From PALSA-1006 sp964571195 (GTDB lineage Bacteria > Pseudomonadota > Gammaproteobacteria > Burkholderiales > Gallionellaceae), in NCBI GenBank assembly GCA_964571195.1, contig CAZNAD010000022.1, positions 1-34,104 on the forward strand: DNA of 34,104 nt, read 5' to 3'. A model generated the notes under the pieces. That model had not been told where the DNA came from. It saw only the letters and a program-made list of their open reading frames with translations, and made no database searches. Below are positions 29,479 to 34,104 of the stretch, piece after piece (within the stretch, counting starts at the first letter, position 1; every line of letters starts with the position of its first letter). A program made the position numbers and the translations under genes.

Positions 29479-29851
29479 TATTAATTGACTAATGAAAATG
29501 CCAATGGCTGAGGAAAATATAAGCTCAGCTTGAATTTGGCGATGAAATTTATGGTGGCTGCCTGCTATGTATAGATTTCTGATTAAACAATCATGGACGA
29601 TCCATGACTTTCGCGCGATCATAATTACGCGCAGCTTGATCGACTGCAAATGGCCGATTGCGGACGTCGTGAGCTCTGACCTTTCCTCCGTCCAAGCAAC
29701 ACGGGGGGCTATAAATACATCGCCCGCACACTAGCAACAAAAAATTGTTAGGGCAACCGCCTAAACGGCCTAGATATTTTTCAGATGAAGAGGGTTGCGA
29801 TGTGTCATCAGTCTTTCGACTGCATCGTGGTAGCGGCTGAGAAATTTTGAT
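29479..29851. other. gene-poor stretch upstream of the unknown membrane gene
   Basis: No convincing gene is seen here apart from a possible N-terminal extension of the membrane protein up to 29649. The stretch carries a candidate terminator (29739-29764), a small hairpin with a GAAA-type loop on the minus strand (29809-29822, CAGTC/GACTG) and otherwise AT-rich sequence. I see no tRNA, promoter with good consensus, or insertion-sequence end. Confidence 0.6.
29739..29764 (-). terminator. candidate intrinsic terminator of the nif accessory operon
   Basis: On the minus strand TTAGG-N7-CCTAA (29748-29764) forms a short stem that can be rearranged to include GGC/GCC with one bulged base. It is followed after three bases by six T (29739-29744). 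It lies about 90 bases past the last nif-linked stop. The stem is weak, so termination is only plausible. Confidence 0.35.
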
Positions 29852-30163
29852 TCAGTTGATATGGTGCGCCAAGGTGGCGGCCAACGAGCCAACTTCATTC
29901 CAATTTAATTCCATCGTACCAACATTCAACACGATGCTGATGCCGGCCGCATGTACATTGCCGACAAAGGCGGTGTCACTGGCGATGGGGCTCATGTAGA
30001 TTTCGCGCTCCGGGCTGATGCCGTTACGCACGGCGGTCAGTGCGAATGAGAGACTGGAGGCTTCCGCCGGGGTGAGGCGCAACACGGTCTGTTCGCCGAG
30101 CCGCAGGTGGATCAACTCTCCCAAGGCGCGGTGCTGCGAGCGATTTGCGGAGAAGTTGTGCAT
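29852..30163 (-). CDS. unknown small protein after nifZ
   Basis: I do not recognise this 103-residue protein. It has no transmembrane segment or cysteine. The middle is hydrophobic and strand-rich (TVLRLTPAEASSLSFALTAV, then GISIVLNVGTMELNW), and the end is helical (EVGSLAATLAHHIN). Alternating strands and helices suggest a small compact alpha/beta fold. It starts two bases after the nifZ stop on the same strand and is the last gene before the candidate terminator, so it is very likely transcribed with the nif accessory genes. A role in nitrogenase assembly or regulation is inferred from position only. Confidence 0.75.
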   Translation of the reverse strand: MHNFSANRSQHRALGELIHLRLGEQTVLRLTPAEASSLSFALTAVRNGISPEREIYMSPIASDTAFVGNVHAAGISIVLNVGTMELNWNEVGSLAATLAHHIN

Positions 30164-30165
30164 GG

Positions 30166-30435
30166 TTAGTCTAGTCCTTGCAGCTCGTCACCCAGACAGC
30201 CGATGGGTTCGCCCAGTGTACCTTCGGCATCGGTCTCGAAACGTACCAGATAGATATCCTCATCCGGCATCTCCTGCGCATGTCCGACGTTGACCACCAC
30301 CCCGCGCGTACCCGCCGCCGCCAGTAGCGCATCCGGTGCCACACCGGGGATGCTGCTTTCGCCCGTCTCTTCCAGCAATTCGTTGTAGAGGTCTATTGCG
30401 GCGAACACCATGTCGCCCATTTGGAATCTACTCAT
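30166..30435 (-). CDS. nifZ: NifZ family protein
   Basis: NifZ helps form the P-cluster of the MoFe protein. The 89-residue protein shows the NifZ layout: an N-terminal GDMVFAAIDLYN, a middle VAPDALLAAAGTRGVVVNVG, and EDIYLVRFE followed by the C-terminal LGEPIGCLGDEL, where the family has a conserved G-C. Between the first strand and the middle there is an insertion (ELLEETGESSIPG) not found in the shortest NifZ proteins. It lies eight bases after the preceding unknown gene and two before the next, on the same strand. Confidence 0.88.
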   Translation of the reverse strand: MSRFQMGDMVFAAIDLYNELLEETGESSIPGVAPDALLAAAGTRGVVVNVGHAQEMPDEDIYLVRFETDAEGTLGEPIGCLGDELQGLD

Positions 30436-30443
30436 TGTTCACC

Positions 30444-30818
30444 TCACAGATTCGGGATCAATTTAGCTTCGCAACGTATCGCTTCGCTGTTGCCCCAGGC
30501 GGTGACCATCTCCACGAACCAGCGCGTGTCGCGCGGGTGCGGGCAGAACAGGTCAAATTCGGCATAAAAGCTGCCGTCGCTGTTGAAAGTGAGCGTACCG
30601 CAGCGGTCATTGCGGACATTGCGCCAGATACCCTCGTACCCGGCGCGCTGGTTGGCCGGGTCGGTGACCCGGGTGAATCGTGCGGCGGCCAGCACGATCT
30701 TTGGTGCCGCCCCGGTTGCGCTGAAACGTTCCGCCTCCTGCTGTAATGCCTGCACGATGCGTCCGGCCAGAGCATCCAGTTCGACGGGGAGCACTCGCGG
30801 TGTCGCGATAACTACCAT
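30444..30818 (-). CDS. unknown nif-linked protein
   Basis: I do not recognise this 124-residue protein. The N-terminal half is helical (VLPVELDALAGRIVQALQQE). The C-terminal half is strand-rich with aromatic residues (GYEGIWRNVRNDRCGTLTFN, SDGSFYAEFDLFCPHPRD, WFVEMVTAWGN). Three cysteines (C73, C92, C119) are spread out and do not form a cluster motif. It overlaps the end of the 2Fe-2S ferredoxin gene by seven bases and lies eight bases before nifZ, so expression with both is nearly certain. A scaffold or chaperone role near nitrogenase assembly is a guess. Confidence 0.75.
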   Translation of the reverse strand: MVVIATPRVLPVELDALAGRIVQALQQEAERFSATGAAPKIVLAAARFTRVTDPANQRAGYEGIWRNVRNDRCGTLTFNSDGSFYAEFDLFCPHPRDTRWFVEMVTAWGNSEAIRCEAKLIPNL

Positions 30819-31135
30819 ATATCGGAAGGAGTCTTCAGTCTTTCAACGGGTTTTCCGCCCAGCAGATGTTGGTCGAATATCTCGCCCACATCCGCCTTGG
30901 TGACGTTGCTGTACATCACACCCTCGGGATAGACCAGCACGTTCGGCCCCATGCTGCACGGGCCGATGCATCCGCTCGGTGTCACCATCACTTGCGCGAA
31001 CACCTGGCGTTGCATCCATTGCTTCATGAATTCGTCCACCACCTCGGCGCAGCCTTTCTCGCCGCACGAGCCGCGCGGATGTCCGGCGGGACGGTTTTGC
31101 GAGCAGACGAAAACGTGTCTTGTTGGTCTCGCCAT
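30812..31135 (-). CDS. thioredoxin-fold 2Fe-2S ferredoxin
   Basis: This 107-residue ferredoxin carries a [2Fe-2S] cluster of the Clostridium pasteurianum/Azotobacter nif type. The ligand set is C11 and C24 (VFVCSQNRPAGHPRGSCGEK) with C56 and C60 (GCIGPCSMGPNVLVYPEG). C29 is an extra cysteine. ATG 31135 is chosen because MARPTRHVFVC matches the family start; the longer frame to 31174 runs into fdxB. Ferredoxins of this type in nif clusters may supply electrons to nitrogenase or to cofactor assembly. It starts two bases after the fdxB stop. Confidence 0.92.
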   Translation of the reverse strand: MARPTRHVFVCSQNRPAGHPRGSCGEKGCAEVVDEFMKQWMQRQVFAQVMVTPSGCIGPCSMGPNVLVYPEGVMYSNVTKADVGEIFDQHLLGGKPVERLKTPSDIW

Positions 31136-31137
31136 AA

Positions 31138-31428
31138 TCAGGCACCTGCCGGTAGAGCTTGGTGCGTGTGGCACTGTTTAGGGCAGACGCGCGAGCACGA
31201 ACCGCAGCCTATGCAGTCCATCGCATCGGCGATGGTCATCACCATGCTGTTGTCTTCGTCTTCATCGTAGTTCTCGTCGTCCTCGCTGCGCTCGACCAGC
31301 TCGAACACTTTGCGCGGGCAGACCTTGTAGCAGCGGCCACAGCCAATGCAATTCGCCGAGTTCAGTTCGGTGAGAAAAGTGGGTTCGTAAGGTGTGCCGC
31401 CTCGGGTGGTTCCGGTGATGTTAGCCAT
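31138..31428 (-). CDS. fdxB: nif-specific ferredoxin III, 2[4Fe-4S]
   Basis: This 96-residue protein has two four-cysteine clusters: C27, C30, C33, C37 (NCIGCGRCYKVCP) and C72, C75, C78, C82 (DCIGCGSCSRVCP). An acidic linker (RSEDDENYDEDEDN) lies between them, as in other FdxB proteins. Its N-terminus (ITGTTRGGTPYEPTFLTELN) is also typical. It is a low-potential electron carrier linked to nitrogenase or FeMo-co synthesis. A 94-base gap separates it from the DUF683 gene upstream; I saw no clear sigma-54 promoter there. Confidence 0.94.
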   Translation of the reverse strand: MANITGTTRGGTPYEPTFLTELNSANCIGCGRCYKVCPRKVFELVERSEDDENYDEDEDNSMVMTIADAMDCIGCGSCSRVCPKQCHTHQALPAGA

Positions 31429-31522
31429 GCTTTGTCCTTTTCAAATTTCGCTATTCATATCCGCCCATGCTTCGATACGCGCATGAAACTGCGCTACTCA
31501 GCACGAACGGATAAGCCTGCAA

Positions 31523-31735
31523 TTACAGTTCTTTCTGTGCCGCGATCAATCTTTCGTTTGCCTCGGCCCAAGCCTGACAAGCGTCGTAAGTCGATTGCGC
31601 GATGCCGGGTATCTCTTTGTAGCCGGCGGGCAGTTTGTCCTCGACCAGATCATGCAGTTGCGAAGCCCATTCGCTGGAGATGCGTTTGAGCTTCTTCACT
31701 TCCTTGTCGAGCACTTTCAGTTCTTCTTCGGTCAT
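31523..31735 (-). CDS. DUF683 / CCE_0567-type nif metalloprotein
   Basis: This 70-residue helical hairpin (EELKVLDKEVKKLKRISSEW, then QLHDLVEDKLPAGYKEIPGI) matches the small proteins found after DUF269 genes in nif clusters. The cyanobacterial relative has been described as a metal-binding helical protein. Its cellular role is unresolved; a role in metal delivery for cofactor assembly is inferred. It starts ten bases after the DUF269 stop. Confidence 0.9.
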   Translation of the reverse strand: MTEEELKVLDKEVKKLKRISSEWASQLHDLVEDKLPAGYKEIPGIAQSTYDACQAWAEANERLIAAQKEL

Positions 31736-31745
31736 CGCCTTCCTC

Positions 31746-32201
31746 CTACATCCCCGCCACTTCTGGATATTTGCCTACCATGCTCAGGGCTACCGACAAC
31801 AATTTGTCCGCCTCATCCTTCATCTTCGACAGGCTCTCGTAGCCGTAGCGGTGCACGTCGCGCAGCGTTTTGTCCATCACCACCAGCTTGCCCACGGTGA
31901 TGACGGCACGACCGAAGCCTTCGTGCGTGATGTTGATCATCGGCACGGCCATCAGGCCGCATTCCTTTTCGATCAGCGAAGCGATGGCGTTGTAGAACGC
32001 CTTGATGCGCGACAGCAGAATCTCGTCCGGGTCGCCGATCACCGGCATCTCGCGGCGCTGTTCCTTGGTCACCACATACGGCGCGAGGATGCGATCCACC
32101 GGCCAGCCATCGTAAGTGCCATAGCTGTCGATGGCGCGCATCTGCTTGACCATCTCCTGGATGAAGTCGGTGGACAATAACGGGTCTGCTGCTTGAGTCA
32201 T
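31746..32201 (-). CDS. NifX-associated nitrogen fixation protein (DUF269)
   Basis: This 151-residue protein matches DUF269, encoded next to nifX in most diazotrophs. Family stretches include FIQEMVKQMRAIDSYGTYDG, VVTKEQRREMPVIGDPDEI and INITHEGFGRAVITVGKLVV. The function is unknown but tied to FeMo-co synthesis by strict co-occurrence. Its ATG overlaps the stop of the RseC-like gene by four bases, so the RseC-like gene is inserted between nifX and its usual partner. Confidence 0.94.
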   Translation of the reverse strand: MTQAADPLLSTDFIQEMVKQMRAIDSYGTYDGWPVDRILAPYVVTKEQRREMPVIGDPDEILLSRIKAFYNAIASLIEKECGLMAVPMINITHEGFGRAVITVGKLVVMDKTLRDVHRYGYESLSKMKDEADKLLSVALSMVGKYPEVAGM

Positions 32202-32632
32202 GGTGTATCTCCTTTAGAAAATTCGTTCTTGCGTTGTGCAACCATCTGCGGCGCCCAGCCTGTGAGCCGTCCCAGTAAAATCCCCAAGGCAACTCCGGCT
32301 GCCGCGCCTAACACCGCGCCGACATCACCCAGCCCGAGCGCCGCCGCGCCGCCCGCACCAAGCAATGCCAATACGCTGGGCAACAGGTAAGCCATCATTC
32401 CCGCCTTGAGCAGATCGCCTTCATCCATGCTCAATTCCAATTCGTCGCCCGCCTTTACGTTCGCATCACATTTGATGGCGATGGCTTTGCGGTTGTGCGA
32501 GAAATATTTACCCAGCCCGGAAACACCGCACACGCTGCGCGATGAACATCCGCCGCAGCCGGATTGCGCAGTCGGCTCGACCATTACGGTGCCGTTCTCG
32601 GCGGTTAGCACACGAGCAGTTGTCTCTATCAT
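32198..32632 (-). CDS. RseC/MucC-like membrane protein inside the nif operon
   Basis: This 144-residue protein matches the RseC family. An N-terminal cytoplasmic domain carries clustered cysteines C26, C29 and C35 (SGCGGCSSRSVCGVSG) plus C55. Two adjacent transmembrane segments follow (about 76-97 and 101-122; LLPSVLALLGAGGAAALGLG), then a short basic tail. RseC proteins act with the Rnf/Rsx electron-transfer complex or with SoxR reduction. ATG 32632 overlaps the nifX stop (ATGA); the longer frame to 32740 runs inside nifX. Its stop overlaps DUF269. In this place it probably serves electron supply to nitrogenase, by inference. Confidence 0.88.
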   Translation of the reverse strand: MIETTARVLTAENGTVMVEPTAQSGCGGCSSRSVCGVSGLGKYFSHNRKAIAIKCDANVKAGDELELSMDEGDLLKAGMMAYLLPSVLALLGAGGAAALGLGDVGAVLGAAAGVALGILLGRLTGWAPQMVAQRKNEFSKGDTP

Positions 32633-33084
32633 TCCTGCCACTCCTCGTCCTCGGCGAAATTCTTTGCGCCCGCCTGCTTTTTCAGATGTTTCGCCAGCCA
32701 TACCGGCGTATCGCTCAGCAGACTCTTTTGCAGGCCGCACAACAGATCGTCGATGAGTACGCCTTCATCCACGCGCATCGGCTGGATGCTCGCAGCCAGC
32801 AACTGCTGGATGGCCGATGCGCCCACCGCGTTGCAATACACCGCCGCGCAATCGCCCAGCAGCTCCACCTTGGCGGCGAGCTTGCCTTCGTGACCGTCCA
32901 TCGCGGTCTCGATGAACTCGGCTACTTCGATGAGTCTGGTCTCGGTTTCGCCCACTTCATAGATGGCGAACGATTCCGCCGCGCCAAAATGCTGATTGAC
33001 CGCCTTGCGGTCACTGGTCGCGAATGCGATCTTCACTTTCATCGCCATCTCCTCAGTGGGCTGTATCAGGCGCAGATGTCGCAT
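32629..33084 (-). CDS. nifX: NifX, FeMo-cofactor precursor carrier
   Basis: NifX holds NifB-co and the VK precursor between NifB and NifEN. The 151-residue protein has a short N-terminal lead (MRHLRLIQPTEEMAM), then KVKIAFATSDRKAVNQHFG, ESFAIYEV, DGHEGKLAAKVELLGDCAAV and YCNAVGASAIQQLLAASIQP, all family-typical. ATG 33084 is chosen because it has GGAAGG at 33092-33097 seven bases upstream and gives the normal length. A longer frame to 33213 reads through repeat DNA. The first 32 bases overlap the end of nifN. Confidence 0.95.
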   Translation of the reverse strand: MRHLRLIQPTEEMAMKVKIAFATSDRKAVNQHFGAAESFAIYEVGETETRLIEVAEFIETAMDGHEGKLAAKVELLGDCAAVYCNAVGASAIQQLLAASIQPMRVDEGVLIDDLLCGLQKSLLSDTPVWLAKHLKKQAGAKNFAEDEEWQE

Positions 33085-34104
33085 AGCCCAACCTTCCAAA
33101 ATTGTTTTTCTCGTTTGTCCCCTCGCCCGCTTGCGGGAGAGGGTTAGGGAGAGGGGAATGCAAGGCATTCCCTGTGCGCTGCGCATAGATGGAGACGTAG
33201 GGTTCCGGCTCATGGTGACCGTGCTCCACTAACATGTTGGCCAGATCGAACAATGCCTGCCGTGTGCCGCGATAACCTACCCACAGACGCTGGTAGCCGC
33301 CGATGAGGTCGTATTGCGGAAAGCCCGCGCGCAGCAGCGGTACACCGAGACGGCGCGCGGTCTCCACCGCATGCGAGTTGCTGATGACCAGTTGCGCACT
33401 GCCGCGTTTGGCTGCGATCTCCAAATCCTCCAGATCGCCGATGCCAACTTGCGTCGCGCTCACACTTTGCAGGATGTTGGCGCGTACCGGCGCGACGGCG
33501 GCCACCACTTCGCAACCCATCTCGCTCACCAGACGCGCGTAGCCATAAAGCAGATCGGGATCGGCGGCGATGGCGATGCGCGCGAACCCCAGCATGAAGT
33601 GCGAATCCACCATCGCGTCCTGCAACTGCGCGCGTTGGCGTTCGATCTTCTCCGGCACTGGCTTGCCGCTGATGTCGGCTAGTGCGGAAACAAAACTGTC
33701 TACCGCATCCAGCCCCATCAGGCTGTCGAAACGGAAGTCCGGTACACCTGTTTGCTGTTTGAGAAAGTCCGCTGCATCGAACAGCGAGTTACCCAGCACC
33801 AGCGTGGCGATGGATTCGCCCATGCTGGAAATGTCGCTGACCGGCGTACCGCCCACGGTGAGCGGCGAGCTTTCCATCTCGGTGAGGTGGCCGTCGAGCG
33901 AATCGCCGATGTCTGGCAGCACTAGCGGACGCAGACCAAATGCCTCGATGAGTTCCTTGATGTGTTCGACATCGCCGGGGGTGAGGAAGGAGCCAGCCAA
34001 TACGTTGACCTGCTTCTTACGTCGACCGACATTGCTTTTCACGTTTGCCCCCTCGCCCGCTTGCGGGAGATAACCAGCGACTTGCCCGCTTGCGGGCTTA
34101 GTCG
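33053..34104 (-). CDS. nifN: NifN, C-terminal part, carrying in-frame repeat insertions
   Basis: NifN with NifE forms the scaffold on which FeMo-co is finished. The frame is open from the window edge, so the N-terminal part lies outside. Family stretches are VNVLAGSFLTPGDVEHIKEL, LPDIGDSLDGHL, FRFDSLMGLDAVDSF, LGFARIAIAADPDLLYGYAR and FPQYDLIGGYQRLWVGYRGT. Two parts look foreign: the segment ahead of the conserved VNVLAGS (PASGQVAGYLPQAGEGANVK) and the C-terminal tail (SPLPNPLPQAGEGTNEKNNF), both encoded by GC-rich palindromic repeats. The tail makes nifN overlap nifX by 32 bases. The in-frame GTG at 34042 is not needed as a start, because the frame continues upstream. Confidence 0.9.
   Translation of the reverse strand, partial: TKPASGQVAGYLPQAGEGANVKSNVGRRKKQVNVLAGSFLTPGDVEHIKELIEAFGLRPLVLPDIGDSLDGHLTEMESSPLTVGGTPVSDISSMGESIATLVLGNSLFDAADFLKQQTGVPDFRFDSLMGLDAVDSFVSALADISGKPVPEKIERQRAQLQDAMVDSHFMLGFARIAIAADPDLLYGYARLVSEMGCEVVAAVAPVRANILQSVSATQVGIGDLEDLEIAAKRGSAQLVISNSHAVETARRLGVPLLRAGFPQYDLIGGYQRLWVGYRGTRQALFDLANMLVEHGHHEPEPYVSIYAQRTGNALHSPLPNPLPQAGEGTNEKNNFGRLGYATSAPDTAH
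33112..33143. repeat. palindromic repeat, copy 1, in the nifN 3' end
   Basis: This copy contains the core CCCGCTTGCGGG (33126-33137) within a larger imperfect hairpin (CCCTC-G-CCCG / CGGG-A-GAGGG, 33120-33143). Bases 33112-33140 match 34042-34070 at 28 of 29 positions. It is translated in nifN as LPQAGEGT and lies 28 bases upstream of the nifX ATG. Confidence 0.85.
34042..34070. repeat. palindromic repeat, copy 2, inside nifN
   Basis: This copy matches copy 1 at 28 of 29 bases, including the flanking CGTTTG. The core CCCGCTTGCGGG is at 34056-34067. It reads in frame in nifN as LPQAGEGANV, ahead of the conserved VNVLAGS segment. Confidence 0.85.
34085..34096. repeat. palindromic repeat core, copy 3
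   Basis: A third CCCGCTTGCGGG core lies 17 bases from copy 2 and can form GCCCG/CGGGC. It is also in the open nifN frame (KPASGQVAG). Only the core is shared, and the element may continue beyond the window. Confidence 0.7.

Noticed and set aside
28721..29668. TTGCGGAC at both ends of the AT-rich islet as possible attachment repeats
   Set aside because: Only eight bases are shared, and a similar string also occurs by chance in a nif-linked gene near 30605-30615; no integrase is present.
29731..29751. CTAGCAA/TTGTTAG inverted repeat as a recombination (attC-like) site
   Set aside because: It includes a G-T pair, lacks the second pair of attC boxes and has no integron gene nearby; it overlaps the T-run of the candidate terminator.
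31138..31428. Acidic insert between the two Fe-S motifs of FdxB
   Set aside because: At first it looked unusual, but acidic linkers at this place are normal for nif-specific ferredoxin III.
31429..31522. Possible sigma-54/NifA control in the 94-base gap before fdxB
   Set aside because: No GG-N10-GC element and no TGT-N10-ACA activator site is visible on either strand.
34042..34042. GTG at 34040-34042 as the start of nifN
   Set aside because: The frame is open to the window edge, and the conserved NifN N-terminal half is missing, so this is an internal codon.
1..34104. CRISPR arrays, tRNA or rRNA genes, transposases
   Set aside because: No regularly spaced repeats, no cloverleaf-like sequence with CCA context and no transposase-like protein was found on either strand.

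Overview
The window looks like a scaffold piece from a betaproteobacterial genome. The best guess is a Nitrosomonadales/Gallionellaceae-type bacterium (Sideroxydans/Gallionella-like). The reasons are the moderately high GC, the betaproteobacterial his-HIT-tatABC gene order, the fliC-flaG-fliD-fliS-fliT-fliK order and a nitrogenase-cofactor (nif) accessory cluster. This placement is inference from gene content; no rRNA is present. A run of exactly 100 N at 8143-8242 shows that the sequence is a draft scaffold.

Layout. (1) 1-1746, plus strand: the 3' end of prfC (RF3), an S4-domain RNA-binding protein, the ribosome-rescue hydrolase arfB and yaeQ, packed like an operon. (2) 1747-6333, minus: a large membrane-bound dCACHE/HAMP/PAS/GAF/PAS/GGDEF/EAL protein, then purU. 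(3) 6406-17689, minus: a flagellar filament region. It runs from fliC (with a sigma-28-type promoter) through flaG, an unusually long fliD, fliS, fliT, fliK, a detached FlhB C-terminal domain and the c-di-GMP brake ycgR. It ends in three tightly spaced modification genes: a PRMT-like methyltransferase, a TPR/OGT (SPINDLY-type) glycosyltransferase and the flagellin lysine methylase fliB. (4) 17849-21389, minus: a diguanylate cyclase next to fliC, then a NarL-type response regulator and a soluble PAS histidine kinase. (5) 21572-28636, plus: hisC-B-H-A-F-I-E, a HIT protein, tatA-B-C, a membrane-anchored glutaredoxin-like protein and a small GIY-YIG-like protein. Many junctions overlap by 1-4 bases. 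(6) 28637-29851: an AT-rich accessory stretch with one unknown membrane protein. (7) 29852-34104, minus: nif accessory genes nifN (partial), nifX, an RseC-like gene, DUF269, DUF683, fdxB, a thioredoxin-fold 2Fe-2S ferredoxin, an unknown gene, nifZ and a second unknown gene.

How the genes work together. The flagellar block encodes the filament subunit, its cap, chaperones, hook-length control and a c-di-GMP-responsive brake, with a cyclase beside it. The downstream triad could decorate the filament by O-glycosylation, lysine methylation and perhaps arginine methylation. The most novel-looking signal is the PRMT-like protein: it carries the PRMT N-terminal helix motif, a double-E loop with PRMT spacing and a THW-like segment, and its stop codon overlaps the start of the OGT gene. 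The flagellin itself has only two lysines but fifteen arginines and a Ser/Thr-rich surface region. In the nif block, GC-rich palindromic repeats lie in frame inside nifN and make its C-terminal tail run into nifX, and two small unknown proteins flank nifZ.
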